From Mycoplasmatota bacterium (GTDB taxonomy: Bacteria > Bacillota_I > Bacilli_A > Haloplasmatales > Haloplasmataceae), in contig CP074573.1 of assembly GCA_018394295.1 (NCBI GenBank), forward strand, positions 2,980,543 through 3,044,542: a DNA stretch of 64,000 bases, in the 5' to 3' direction. The translations under genes and the position numbers were made by a program. Positions within the stretch are counted from its first letter, which is position 1, and every line of letters starts with the position of its first letter. The notes beneath the pieces are model-generated. The model ran no database searches. It was given only the letters and a program-made list of their open reading frames with translations, and was not told the origin of the DNA. Shown one piece after another: positions 1-7,888 of this stretch.

Positions 1-763
1 TATCAAATATCATGCTTAATGAACTAGATAAAGAGTTAACTAAAAGAGGATTAAGATTTGTACGATATGCCGATGACTGTAATATATATGTAAAAAGTAT
101 ACGTGCAGGACAAAGAGTAATGGAGAGTATAACTAACTTTATTGAAAAGAAGTTAAAACTCAAAGTTAATCAGAGTAAAAGCAAAGTAGATTACTATAAT
201 AAAGGAATCAAATTTTTAGGCTTTGGCTTTTACTACAATCCCAGGCACAGACAAGTTAGAATCAAAGTACATCCAAAATCAATTAAAAGAATAAAAGAAA
301 AGATTAAGAAATTAACATCTAGAAGATGGAGTATCAGTTTAGATTATCGGTTACTCAAAATAAAACAACTTATAACAGGTTGGGTTAATTATTATAAAGT
401 AGCCGATATGAAATGGTTATTGATGAAATTAGATGAACAAATAAGATTTCGTGTAAGAATGTGTATTTGGAAAGCATGGAAAAGGATTGGGAAACGATTT
501 AAATCCCTAAAGAAACTAGGTGCAAGTCGTCAAAAGGCTTGGGAATACGCAAACAGTAGAAAAAGCTATGCGCGAATCGCACATAGCTTTATCTTAACAA
601 CTACGATTACAAATAAAAGATTAGAACATCGTGGTCTAATATCAATGACCGAATATTATTTATCTGTTAGATAACATATTGAACCGCCGTATACCGAACG
701 GTACGTACGGTGGTGTGAGAGGTCTGAAATGAATAGAAAACTATTTATTTCTTCCTACTCGAT
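1..763 (+). mobile_element. Group II intron, 3' part (open at the window edge)
   Basis: The window opens inside a group II intron. Its reverse transcriptase/maturase ORF ends at 674 and is followed by a typical domain V hairpin at about 683-715: nine pairs between ACCGCCGTA and TACGGTGGT, an inner TACC/GGTA stem capped by GAAC, and a CG bulge. A domain VI-like stem follows, and the 3' boundary is the usual CTACTCGAT at 755-763, ending in AY as group II introns do. The 5' end and most of the ribozyme lie outside the window. The target is the extreme 3' end of the HIT gene, in antisense to it. Confidence 0.88.
3..674 (+). CDS. ltrA: Group II intron reverse transcriptase/maturase, C-terminal part
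   Basis: The frame is already open at position 3, so the ATG at 12 is an internal methionine and the protein is cut by the window edge. The visible part holds the RT catalytic YADD box (about 22 residues after the internal Met), then the FLGF motif and the maturase domain X (GWVNYYK, residues about 125-131 after that Met). It ends RIAHSFILTTTITNKRL...MTEYYLS, as in intron proteins that lack an HNH endonuclease domain. Such proteins splice their host intron RNA and reverse transcribe it during retrohoming. The domain V ribozyme segment follows directly, which supports an intact intron 3' half. Confidence 0.93.
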   Translation, partial: SNIMLNELDKELTKRGLRFVRYADDCNIYVKSIRAGQRVMESITNFIEKKLKLKVNQSKSKVDYYNKGIKFLGFGFYYNPRHRQVRIKVHPKSIKRIKEKIKKLTSRRWSISLDYRLLKIKQLITGWVNYYKVADMKWLLMKLDEQIRFRVRMCIWKAWKRIGKRFKSLKKLGASRQKAWEYANSRKSYARIAHSFILTTTITNKRLEHRGLISMTEYYLSVR

Positions 764-1177
764 TTGCTCTTGTATTCTTAAAGCTATGTTTTCTAAATCT
801 TCTTTAGAATATTTATCCATATGACAGGTGTAAATCGCTCTAAAACCATCATTATCATTGTATCTTGGAATTAAATGAACATGATAGTGGAAAACAGTTT
901 GTCCTGCGGCTTCACCATTGTTATTTACTACATTTAAGCCTTTTGCTTGAAAAGCATTCATAATTGCTTTTGCAATTTTAGGGACTTGTTTATATAAATG
1001 TGATATTGTCTCTTCATCGATTTCAAATACATTTTCGTAATGTTTTTTTGGTATAATAAGCGTATGTCCCTTAGTTATTTGTGAAATATCTAAAAATGCA
1101 ATGATTTTTTCATCTTCATATATTGTTACACCAGGTATTTCTTTATTTACTATTTTACAAAATAAACAGTTATTCAT
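755..1177 (-). CDS. hit: HIT family nucleotide-binding hydrolase
   Basis: A 140-residue histidine-triad protein. The N-terminal FCKI zinc-site-like segment, the NVVNNNGEAAGQ loop and the catalytic HYHVHLIP triad (residues about 98-105) are all present. HIT proteins hydrolyse phosphoramidate or ester-linked nucleotides such as AMP-lysine; the physiological substrate here is unknown. Start is the ATG preceded by AGGAGG at proper spacing. The length equals that of Bacillus Hit, but the last two codons and the TAG stop (755-757) lie inside the group II intron 3' end, so the natural C-terminus has been replaced by intron sequence. It is read divergently from the Gx transporter gene. Confidence 0.92.
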   Translation of the reverse strand: MNNCLFCKIVNKEIPGVTIYEDEKIIAFLDISQITKGHTLIIPKKHYENVFEIDEETISHLYKQVPKIAKAIMNAFQAKGLNVVNNNGEAAGQTVFHYHVHLIPRYNDNDGFRAIYTCHMDKYSKEDLENIALRIQEQIE

Positions 1178-1211
1178 TATTTCCTCCTAATATTTGGATG
1201 TATATACATAT

Positions 1212-1251
1212 ATTATATCAAATATCATTTTTAAATGAAATATGATATAAT
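1212..1251. promoter_or_regulatory. Back-to-back SigA promoters with extended -10 boxes
   Basis: The + strand has TGaTATAAT at 1243-1251, upstream of the Gx transporter gene. The - strand has the same nine bases TGaTATAAT, read as its complement at 1212-1220, upstream of hit. No good -35 hexamer is visible for either, as expected for extended -10 promoters. Confidence 0.6.
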
Positions 1252-1284
1252 ATTAAAGTTAGAAATGAAGAAAGGATGAGAGCT

Positions 1285-1857
1285 ATGGGAAATAAAAAAG
1301 ATGTAGAAAAATTAATATTTATAGCTCTTTTAGTCGCATTAAGTGTTGTTTTAGGAATAGTTGATACCTTTTTATCTTCTTTTGTCTCTGCTCAAGGTGT
1401 ACGAATAGGACTAGCAAATATCGTTATATTAACCGGTCTTTATTATTTGAACTTTCGTGAATCTTTATTATTAATAATTTTAAAATCATTATTAACTGGA
1501 TTATTACTAGGAAATCCAATGATTTTTTCTATAGGATTTTCTGGCACATTATTGAGTTTTTTGATTATGTATGGTTTACTTCATTGTGCAAAAAAGATGG
1601 TTAGCTTGACTGGTGTTAGTATTGCAGGGGGAATTGGGCATAATATAGGACAAGTTATCGCTTTGTTTTTTTATTGGGGTATTACAGTTGTTTTTAGTTT
1701 GTTTTGGTTAATCCCAATTGGAATAGGAACTGGAATTTTTGTTGGTAGTGTCGTATCAGTTTTAAGAGGTTATTTAAATAAGGGACAAGTGTTTAAGTCA
1801 ATTACTCAAACAGAGGATAATAAAATTACATTGGAGCAGTTAATAAATGAAGAATAG
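1285..1857 (+). CDS. Gx transporter family membrane protein (heptaprenyl diphosphate synthase component I-like)
   Basis: A 190-residue, very hydrophobic protein with five to six membrane segments and the family signature VRIGLANIVIL near residue 40, matching the Gx transporter / Hpre_diP_synt_I family, which resembles ECF substrate-binding subunits. Its substrate is not established; the family often sits beside isoprenoid or flavin-lipoprotein genes. I place the start at the ATG at 1285 rather than the upstream ATG at 1276, because AAAGG then sits about nine bases ahead. The last codons overlap ung by 11 bases, so the two genes are translationally coupled and share the promoter at 1243-1251. 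Confidence 0.82.
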   Translation: MGNKKDVEKLIFIALLVALSVVLGIVDTFLSSFVSAQGVRIGLANIVILTGLYYLNFRESLLLIILKSLLTGLLLGNPMIFSIGFSGTLLSFLIMYGLLHCAKKMVSLTGVSIAGGIGHNIGQVIALFFYWGITVVFSLFWLIPIGIGTGIFVGSVVSVLRGYLNKGQVFKSITQTEDNKITLEQLINEE

Positions 1858-2521
1858 TATAATTTTTGAAAATGACTGGGATTTAGTTCTAAGCGAAGAA
1901 ACTAATAAGCCATATTTTATTGAATTAATGAGGCTAGTCGAAGAGGCGTATCAGGATGAAATAGTATATCCAAAATATGAAAACTTATTTAATGCTTTAA
2001 AATTAACACCTTTTCATAAAGTGAAGGTTGTTATTATTGGTCAAGATCCTTACCATCAAAAAAATCAAGCCCATGGACTGAGTTTTTCTGTTCCAAAGGG
2101 TGAAAAGATTCCAAAATCACTTCATAATATTTATTTAGAATTATGTAGTGATTTAAATGTGGAATATCCTGAACATGGAAATTTAATCTCGTGGGCAAAT
2201 CAAGGGGTATTATTATTAAATACTGTCTTAACGGTTTGTGATAGTAAGCCAGGTTCTCATAGAAATATTGGTTGGGAGAATTTTACAAATGAGATTATCC
2301 TTAAGTTAAATAAAAAAGAAACGCCTGTTGTGTATTTATTGTGGGGAAATGATGCTAAAAAAAAGGAATCATTAATCTTAAATAATAACCATCATATATT
2401 AAAGAGCGTCCATCCATCGCCATTATCAGCATATCGAGGCTTTTTTGGTTGTAAACATTTTTCAAAAACTAATCAAATTCTTAAGGATTGTCAAATAGAA
2501 CCAATAAATTGGCAAATATAA
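1847..2521 (+). CDS. ung: Uracil-DNA glycosylase
   Basis: A full-length (224 residues) family 1 uracil-DNA glycosylase that removes uracil from DNA to start base-excision repair. The catalytic water-activating motif GQDPYH is at about residues 65-70, the LLLNTVLTV segment follows, and the C-terminal minor-groove loop HPSPLSAYRGFFG is intact. It is the second gene of a two-gene unit with the Gx transporter and ends in a bidirectional terminator shared with the convergent gerQ. Confidence 0.97.
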   Translation: MKNSIIFENDWDLVLSEETNKPYFIELMRLVEEAYQDEIVYPKYENLFNALKLTPFHKVKVVIIGQDPYHQKNQAHGLSFSVPKGEKIPKSLHNIYLELCSDLNVEYPEHGNLISWANQGVLLLNTVLTVCDSKPGSHRNIGWENFTNEIILKLNKKETPVVYLLWGNDAKKKESLILNNNHHILKSVHPSPLSAYRGFFGCKHFSKTNQILKDCQIEPINWQI

Positions 2522-2542
2522 AAGTAGGCATTTGCCTACTTT
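2521..2542. terminator. Bidirectional Rho-independent terminator between ung and gerQ
   Basis: A 10-bp stem (AAAGTAGGCA with TGCCTACTTT, 2-base apex) with A and T tracts on both sides lies exactly between the convergent stop codons. Confidence 0.85.
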
Positions 2543-3032
2543 ATTTAGTTTGATTTTGATCTATATTATCTTTTTTACGTAATTGTGTAGATGGTCCTGT
2601 ACCTGGAATATTAGGTGCTGCATATGGATATTGGTAATTAATCTCTTCATCAAACGTAATATAATTTAAGAAGATTGTTAGCAATAGATAACGCATATTT
2701 GTTACTGGGTCTCTTAAGATTATGTGATCTTTTCCAGCAGCTTCAATTGCACCTTTAAATACTTTACTTCCCCATTGTGCATTATCAAAATTCATATAAA
2801 CAGTTGCTACCTTATCTTTGTTTAGTCTTAAAATATTTTCAATATATGATTCTTCAAATCGTCCAAATCCAGGTTGGAGTGGTGGTAAGTTTCCAGTATA
2901 ACCTATAGGTCCAACTTGTGGTGCTAAACCAGGTTGTTGATAGAATCCTGGTTGTGGAAAACTTGTTGGTTGAGTTGGTTGTGGTTGAATAGTATCCATA
3001 GATGGATAAGTTGGAGTTGTATAAGAACTCAT
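2541..3032 (-). CDS. gerQ: Spore coat protein GerQ
   Basis: Residues about 65-145 match GerQ closely (LNKDKVATVYM, WGSKVFKGAIEAAGKDHIIL, FDEEINYQYPY). The N-terminal 60 residues are a Pro/Gln/Gly-rich, low-complexity tail, as in other coat proteins. In Bacillus GerQ is cross-linked into the inner spore coat by transglutaminase and is needed to place or keep the cortex-lytic enzyme CwlJ. That is consistent with its place directly downstream of cwlJ on the same strand, 22 bases apart. A strong AGGGGGA ribosome site precedes the ATG. Expression in the mother cell is expected from the family. Confidence 0.93.
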   Translation of the reverse strand: MSSYTTPTYPSMDTIQPQPTQPTSFPQPGFYQQPGLAPQVGPIGYTGNLPPLQPGFGRFEESYIENILRLNKDKVATVYMNFDNAQWGSKVFKGAIEAAGKDHIILRDPVTNMRYLLLTIFLNYITFDEEINYQYPYAAPNIPGTGPSTQLRKKDNIDQNQTK

Positions 3033-3054
3033 AAAATCCCCCTTTTAAATAAAT

Positions 3055-3474
3055 TTAATAACAATTTTCAGCTGCTAAAGGTTGGTAAAAACAATGACTT
3101 TTAAATCTGCCTGAATTCCATTGTCCAAACCATTGTTCTCTACAAGCTTCATCGAATGGGTTGTAGAACCATAGGGAAGTTGTAGCAGGAACAAACCTTT
3201 CGCCAGCAAGTACTCTTCTCGCTAAACGTTTATCGATTTCTCGGGCTGGCTGATAAAAATATGATTTTTGAGTTGCCTCAAATCCACCAGGTGATTGATA
3301 AACCATCTGTTGTATATTACGGATGTCTCTAAAATCAAGACAATCAGCTCGAACGCGATTTACTCCAACATTCCCAACTAACAACATACCTAGTCTACCA
3401 TCACCTTCAGCTTCAGCACGGATAAGTCTAGCAAGGGTATCAACATCTTTTTCGGTATAAGGAACAACAGCCAA
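3055..3474 (-). CDS. cwlJ: Spore cortex-lytic enzyme CwlJ (SleB-like hydrolase)
   Basis: A compact 139-residue SleB/CwlJ hydrolase-domain protein without signal peptide or peptidoglycan-binding repeats, as is typical of CwlJ. The motif ARLIRAEAEGDG near residue 15 carries the presumed catalytic glutamate, and FKSHCFYQP marks the C-terminus. It breaks down cortex peptidoglycan during germination. I choose TTG at 3474 as start: GAGGTG lies six bases upstream and the product then begins MAVVPYT, aligning with Bacillus CwlJ; the longer GTG start at 3483 would overlap the ribosome site. gerQ follows in the same operon. Confidence 0.94.
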   Translation of the reverse strand: MAVVPYTEKDVDTLARLIRAEAEGDGRLGMLLVGNVGVNRVRADCLDFRDIRNIQQMVYQSPGGFEATQKSYFYQPAREIDKRLARRVLAGERFVPATTSLWFYNPFDEACREQWFGQWNSGRFKSHCFYQPLAAENCY

Positions 3475-3602
3475 AATAATCACCTCAATATTAAAATATA
3501 TGACAAATTTCCTTAAAAGTTGCCTAATTTAAAGAAAAACCACATAAATATCGTAAAAAATTATGAATTAATAATATTTATATATCTGTATGTAGTATTT
3601 TT

Positions 3603-3611
3603 TGGTAAAAT
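3603..3611 (+). promoter_or_regulatory. Extended -10 promoter of the HD hydrolase gene
   Basis: TGGTAAAAT lies 31 bases before the start codon. The same TGGTAAAAT core recurs at 11220-11228, 56618-56626 and near 60430-60436. Confidence 0.5.
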
Positions 3612-3642
3612 AATAATATAACATATAGAAAGTTGGTTAAGG

Positions 3643-4947
3643 ATGAAAGAAATAAAAGTATTTCGTGATCCAATATATGGCTATGTAAAAGTTGAAGCAG
3701 AACTGATTTGGAATTTAATACAGACAAAAGAATTTCAAAGATTACGAAGAATACATCAGTTAGGCGGTGTCTATGTCGTTTATCATACAGCTGAACATTC
3801 ACGTTTTTCTCATTCTTTAGGAGTTTATGAGGTAGCAAGAAGAATTATTTATGAAGTTGATGCTATTAGAAAAACCCTAACAAAAGAAGAGAGATTAATC
3901 ACCCTATGTGCAGCTTTACTACATGATATTGGACATGGTCCTTATTCTCATGCTTTTGAAATGGTATTTGATACCATACATGAAGAATATTCTATAGATA
4001 TTATATTAGATAAAAATACAGAAGTTCATCAGTTGTTAGAAAAACATAAAAAAGGCTTTTCAAGAAAAGTTTCTAATATCATTAATAAAAAATGTTATAA
4101 TGAAAAATGCGATGAAAATACTTGTCACCACCAAATAATGAATCATATCATTAGTAGCCAATTAGATGCAGATAGGTTAGATTATTTACAAAGAGATGCG
4201 TATAATTCTGGTGCTACTTATGGTGAAATTGACTTAGAAAGAATCATTAGGAGTTTTTTAGTTGTTGATCAAAAAATTGCTTTTAAGTATACCTCAATGC
4301 ATGCGATTGAAGATTACTTAATGAGTCGTTATCACATGTATTGGCAAGTTTATTTTCATCCAGTTGGTGTAAGTTATGAAATTCTTCTTGTTAGTATCTT
4401 TAAAAGAGTAAAATATTTAATTCAACATAATTTTCCTTTTAAGAGTAATATTGATGTGATTAAGAGATTTATAAAAAAAGAAGTTGATATTAAAACTTAT
4501 TTGGAATTAGATGAGCCATGGATGATTTGTATAATTAAGGATTGGCGAAATGAAGAAGATCAAATACTAGCTGATTTGAGTAACCGTTTCTTAGATCGGT
4601 GTTTATTTAAATATATTGGTTGTCAAACAAAGGAAATATTAGATAATAAATATAATAAAATGGTAAAAATATTTAATAAATATCACATTAATACGAGCTA
4701 TTATTTACACCGTGATACCATTGTAAAAGAGGCTTATCAGTACTATAACAATGATAGCTTAAATAAAGAACCTATCCTTTTATTAGTAAATGATGAACTT
4801 GTTGAAATAGCTGAATTATCTCATGTTGTAAAAGGTATTCAAAAAGTAGGGGCAAAAACTGATTATAAACTTTACTATCCAAAAGAAATTATTGATAATC
4901 TTTCATTAGAGGATCAAAAAGAAATCCATAATATAATACAAAGTTAA
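3643..4947 (+). CDS. HD-domain phosphohydrolase, YwfO/dGTPase-like
   Basis: A 434-residue HD superfamily protein. The N-terminal FRDPIYGYVKV and FQRLRRIHQLG segments, the metal-binding H...HDIGHGPYSH motif (residues about 96-106) and SSQLDADRLDYLQRDAY (about residue 170) are all conserved and match the YwfO/SAMHD-like group of dNTP triphosphohydrolases. The substrate is inferred from family only. It is a monocistronic gene with its own extended -10 promoter and a strong terminator. The ATG has AAGG abutting it, so the ribosome site is poor and low translation is possible. Confidence 0.88.
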   Translation: MKEIKVFRDPIYGYVKVEAELIWNLIQTKEFQRLRRIHQLGGVYVVYHTAEHSRFSHSLGVYEVARRIIYEVDAIRKTLTKEERLITLCAALLHDIGHGPYSHAFEMVFDTIHEEYSIDIILDKNTEVHQLLEKHKKGFSRKVSNIINKKCYNEKCDENTCHHQIMNHIISSQLDADRLDYLQRDAYNSGATYGEIDLERIIRSFLVVDQKIAFKYTSMHAIEDYLMSRYHMYWQVYFHPVGVSYEILLVSIFKRVKYLIQHNFPFKSNIDVIKRFIKKEVDIKTYLELDEPWMICIIKDWRNEEDQILADLSNRFLDRCLFKYIGCQTKEILDNKYNKMVKIFNKYHINTSYYLHRDTIVKEAYQYYNNDSLNKEPILLLVNDELVEIAELSHVVKGIQKVGAKTDYKLYYPKEIIDNLSLEDQKEIHNIIQS

Positions 4948-4958
4948 TAACAATAAAA

Positions 4959-4996
4959 ATCCTCGCCTTCAAAATTAAAGGTGAGGATATATTTTT
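4959..4996. terminator. Bidirectional terminator
   Basis: An 11-bp stem (ATCCTCGCCTT with AAGGTGAGGAT, one G-T pair, 8-base loop) and T-rich tail. It serves the HD gene and the convergent ArsR gene. Confidence 0.8.
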
Positions 4997-5009
4997 ATAC
5001 AAAATTAAA

Positions 5010-5597
5010 TTATTCATTTTCACTTAATAAATATAACACTGAAAAGAGATGATATTTTTTAGTATTTTCTTTAGCTTTTTTATTCTTGCCTAACCGTTCT
5101 AAAATGGTCTTTAATTCCTGAATATCTTCTTCAGTTAAGTATACTAAATTTTGATTAACGATTTCAATATCAGATGAATCAGAATCATTATTCTCAGTTA
5201 AAGATAATGGATCGATGTTTGCGATTTCATTTAATATAATTTGTTTACTATTTTCATACTGGTTTTCCACAAGCCTTTGTGCTTCATTTAAAATGATTTG
5301 ATTAAGTTCTTTATTGTTTTCTGAATAATGAATAGCATATGAATTAGCAGTTAATTCATAATATTTTGCTATAATACCGTTAATTTCTTTAGTATAAGCT
5401 AATTTCAATATCTCTACCTTTTCAAGCTTTTTTACGTGATAATGAATTTTGGCAGGAACTTCATGTAATTTATCCGCAATTTCTTTTACTGTAGCCGGCC
5501 GATTAAAATTTCTGTAAGTGGTTAAAATACTTAAGCGATAAGGATCTGAAAAAGCTTTAATTTCTTCTAGTGTTTTTAATACTTTCTTCTCTAACAT
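5010..5597 (-). CDS. ArsR-type winged-helix transcriptional regulator
   Basis: A 195-residue protein with an N-terminal winged HTH (residues 5-75: FSDPYRLSILTTY, ATVKEIADKL, PAKIHYHVKKLEK) of the ArsR/HTH_20 type and an alpha-helical C-terminal half of unknown ligand. No metal-binding cysteine pair is seen, so metal sensing is unlikely. The start is the ATG at 5597 with GAGGTG six bases upstream; an in-frame GTG nine bases earlier would overlap that site. It follows the MFS gene by 32 bases and is probably cotranscribed and autoregulatory through the repeats at 6909-6942. Confidence 0.85.
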   Translation of the reverse strand: MLEKKVLKTLEEIKAFSDPYRLSILTTYRNFNRPATVKEIADKLHEVPAKIHYHVKKLEKVEILKLAYTKEINGIIAKYYELTANSYAIHYSENNKELNQIILNEAQRLVENQYENSKQIILNEIANIDPLSLTENNDSDSSDIEIVNQNLVYLTEEDIQELKTILERLGKNKKAKENTKKYHLFSVLYLLSENE

Positions 5598-5629
5598 AAT
5601 TAACACCTCAATCCTATTATACTACATAT

Positions 5630-6880
5630 TTACTCCTTGCGAAATGTTTTATTCATCATTGGTAAAAATGAAATGAATAGAATACCTAATCCCATACTGA
5701 AATAGATAAATTTTAATGGGATAAATGATGCTAAGCTACCAGATAGTGCACCACTAACTGGGGTTATACTGAGTGATATCATTGAAAGGAGTGCAAATAC
5801 TCTTCCCATCATTTCTTTTGGTGTGTGTTTTAATAAATAAGTTCTTAATGGTGTTGTAATAAAAACTATACTTAGTCCAATCAAGAAAAATATAGAAGAA
5901 GCATATAGTAATGGATTAATGATACTAAAGTTTATAAACCCAGGTACACTTAGTCCTGATATAAAAATTCCAGTAAAGGCACATCCTAAAACTATCATAA
6001 TACTTTTTTTCTTTTTATTCATAAATGAGATTATAAGCCCTCCTAAAATTGTACCAAGGGAAAGTCCAACTGAAAGCATACTTAATCCAATAGCGGTACT
6101 TTTTATAATTTTTTCTACATAAACAGGCATTAATACACCGACTGGCGCAGTAAAGAAGTTAGTGGCCATTATTAGTAAAATAGCGATGAGTATAACTTTT
6201 TGATGAATGATAAATTTGAATCCATCTTTTAAGCTAGAAAAATAAGAGTTTAAGTTTAATTTTGTATTATTCTTTTGCTCTTCGAAAAATAATCTTGATA
6301 GAATTAAACTTGATATAAAGAAGGTAATTCCATCAATTATCATCGCTCCAAATACTCCTAAGTAAGCAATAATAAAACCAGCTATACCAAAACCAATTAA
6401 TTCAATGGTTGATGCGATTGATTGTGATATTGAAGTTGCTTTTAAGTAATCTTCTTCGTTAATCACAAGGGAAAAAATACTAGATTTACTTGGACTAACA
6501 ATTGTTTCAATACTTGAGGTTAATAGTGTTAATAATAATATTTGCCATACTTCAAGGACATTTAATAAATATAAGGTTGCTGTTGTACTAACAATTAATC
6601 CTCTTGCAATATCTCCAATAATACATATTTTCTTTTTTGAGAAATAATCAACTAAAACACCCATGAAAGGACTTAAAATGATTCCAGGCAATCCATTAAT
6701 CAAAAATATTGTTCCTAGTAAGAGTTCTGAATGGGTTAGTTGATAAACCATCCATCCATAAGCCACCATATCAATTGAATCCCCTAAGCGCGAAATGGTG
6801 TTTGCGAGTAATAATTTAACAAAAGAAATATTTTTATAAAGCGATTGATAGTTTGTTTTAATCTTTGATATAATTTCCAT
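5630..6880 (-). CDS. MFS exporter
   Basis: A 416-residue major facilitator with 12 predicted membrane segments and the loop 2-3 signature GVLVDYFSKKK near residue 77. It resembles MFS_3-type drug or macrolide exporters (MefE/YfiS-like). Substrate is not known. It is the first gene of an operon with an ArsR-type regulator, a pairing common for inducible efflux. A near-consensus promoter (TTGACA-17-TAAAAT) sits upstream, overlapped by a tandem repeat that looks like an operator. Confidence 0.87.
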   Translation of the reverse strand: MEIISKIKTNYQSLYKNISFVKLLLANTISRLGDSIDMVAYGWMVYQLTHSELLLGTIFLINGLPGIILSPFMGVLVDYFSKKKICIIGDIARGLIVSTTATLYLLNVLEVWQILLLTLLTSSIETIVSPSKSSIFSLVINEEDYLKATSISQSIASTIELIGFGIAGFIIAYLGVFGAMIIDGITFFISSLILSRLFFEEQKNNTKLNLNSYFSSLKDGFKFIIHQKVILIAILLIMATNFFTAPVGVLMPVYVEKIIKSTAIGLSMLSVGLSLGTILGGLIISFMNKKKKSIMIVLGCAFTGIFISGLSVPGFINFSIINPLLYASSIFFLIGLSIVFITTPLRTYLLKHTPKEMMGRVFALLSMISLSITPVSGALSGSLASFIPLKFIYFSMGLGILFISFLPMMNKTFRKE

Positions 6881-6908
6881 GATACTCTCCCTTAAAAATT
6901 TATTAACG

Positions 6909-6942
6909 TTAAAATTATTTTATCGTTAACAATATTTTATCG
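6909..6942 (-). repeat. Two abutting 17-bp direct repeats, candidate operator
   Basis: 6909-6925 and 6926-6942 are head-to-tail copies that differ at only two of 17 bases; on the - strand each begins CGATAAAATA and ends TTAA. The first copy covers the -10 of the MFS promoter and the second lies just downstream. I infer a binding site for the ArsR-type protein encoded in the same operon. Confidence 0.65.
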
Positions 6943-6962
6943 AGAAAATTATTTTTTGTCAA
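6934..6962 (-). promoter_or_regulatory. SigA promoter of the MFS-ArsR operon
   Basis: On the - strand: TTGACA (6957-6962), a 17-base spacer and TAAAAT (6934-6939). This is the closest match to consensus seen in the first 10 kb. Confidence 0.8.
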
Positions 6963-7032
6963 ACATTTTTTATAAAAAATTAAATTTTATTTTAGTTATA
7001 GTAATATTTAATAAAAAATAGTATCAATAATT

Positions 7033-7073
7033 AAAAAAAGTCATCAGTTCGATTGAACTAATAACTTTTTTTT
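7033..7073. terminator. Probable bidirectional hairpin terminator
   Basis: AAAGTcATcAGTTC and GAACTaATaACTTT pair with two C/A mismatches around a GATT loop, flanked by A7 and T8. It lies downstream of the - strand gene at 7211. The rest of the gap 6943-7210 shows only AT-rich sequence. Confidence 0.6.
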
Positions 7074-7210
7074 GATATGCATTTATGACCTACTAATTTT
7101 TCATTATATTTATTATAAGTCTAATTGTTTTTTTAAAAAATAAGATTAAATATTCGTCGAATTTATATGTTCATTCAACTCAATTTAATCCTCGTGTTAT
7201 ACTTATATTA

Positions 7211-7480
7211 TTATGCAAAAAAATAATCCAAAATAAATATTATACCAACTAAAATTCCTAAAACACCTAATATTTTAATAAAAGAAATATATTCATCACT
7301 TGGAGTACTATCTTTATACATCCACGAACCAGATATCGTTGTTAATACTCCAAAAAATTTAGGAAATTTAAATGCTAATAGTCCGATCAGAATGATAACT
7401 ATTCCAATTATTAAGTAATTATCATTATTATGCTGTTCTTGTGTATACTGTGATAAAAAAAGCCATGTATATTCTTTCAT
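7211..7480 (-). CDS. Small two-TM membrane protein, DUF6199-like (copy A)
   Basis: An 89-residue protein: short hydrophilic N-terminus, membrane helix at about residues 22-40, a conserved W.Y...TPSDEYI loop, and a second helix at about 67-87. The loop and second helix resemble the DUF6199 family of unknown function; that assignment is from memory of the pattern. A paralogue (copy B) lies 408 bases upstream on the same strand, sharing MKEY.W.FLS at the N-terminus and the TPSDEYI core. GGAGAAGG precedes the ATG. No function can be stated. Confidence 0.7.
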   Translation of the reverse strand: MKEYTWLFLSQYTQEQHNNDNYLIIGIVIILIGLLAFKFPKFFGVLTTISGSWMYKDSTPSDEYISFIKILGVLGILVGIIFILDYFFA

Positions 7481-7888
7481 AATACCTTCTCCTTTAATAA
7501 CTACTAGGTATAGGATATCATTTATTCCAATATATGTAAATTAATACTTGATATAACCTAAGTTTTGGAGTTCAATAATTTTTATTGTATAAATATAAAA
7601 ATCCCTAAATTCAGTAAAATGTACGTTATTTGATATAGAGGACTATTTTACTATATGAAAAAAGTTAAATTAAGTAAATAAGTGTAAAAAAACCAAATAG
7701 ATAAAGTTAAGATAAAATATAGAATATATCAAAAAAAATAAATATTATAATAATATTTTTCTTTTATATTTTTATATTGAGAAATAATAAATGTCAGAAA
7801 GAAATAAAAAAAGAGCGAACTGAGTTTCATCTCTAATTCGCAGTATAAATCTATAAAAAAATTTAATAAGTTCCCTAAGGAGGATAAC
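7481..7888. other. Intergenic region with two hairpins downstream of copy B
   Basis: No ORF is supported here. On the - strand a hairpin (ATAAGTT at 7886-7892 with AACTTAT at 7866-7872) overlaps the stop of the 7889 gene and is followed by a T7 run. A second hairpin at about 7812-7838 (GCGAA/TTCGC ends) is also followed by T7 on the - strand. Both look like terminators for copy B. The remainder is AT-rich without recognised signals. Confidence 0.5.

Noticed and set aside
3484-3540. SigE promoter upstream of cwlJ
   Set aside because: CATATATT on the - strand is a partial -10 match but no convincing -35 was found.
3578-3838. 86-codon - strand frame over the start of the HD gene
   Set aside because: It lies opposite a strong conserved gene, has no ribosome site and covers the promoter.
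5919-6122. 67-codon + strand frame inside the MFS gene
   Set aside because: Antisense shadow of a membrane protein gene.
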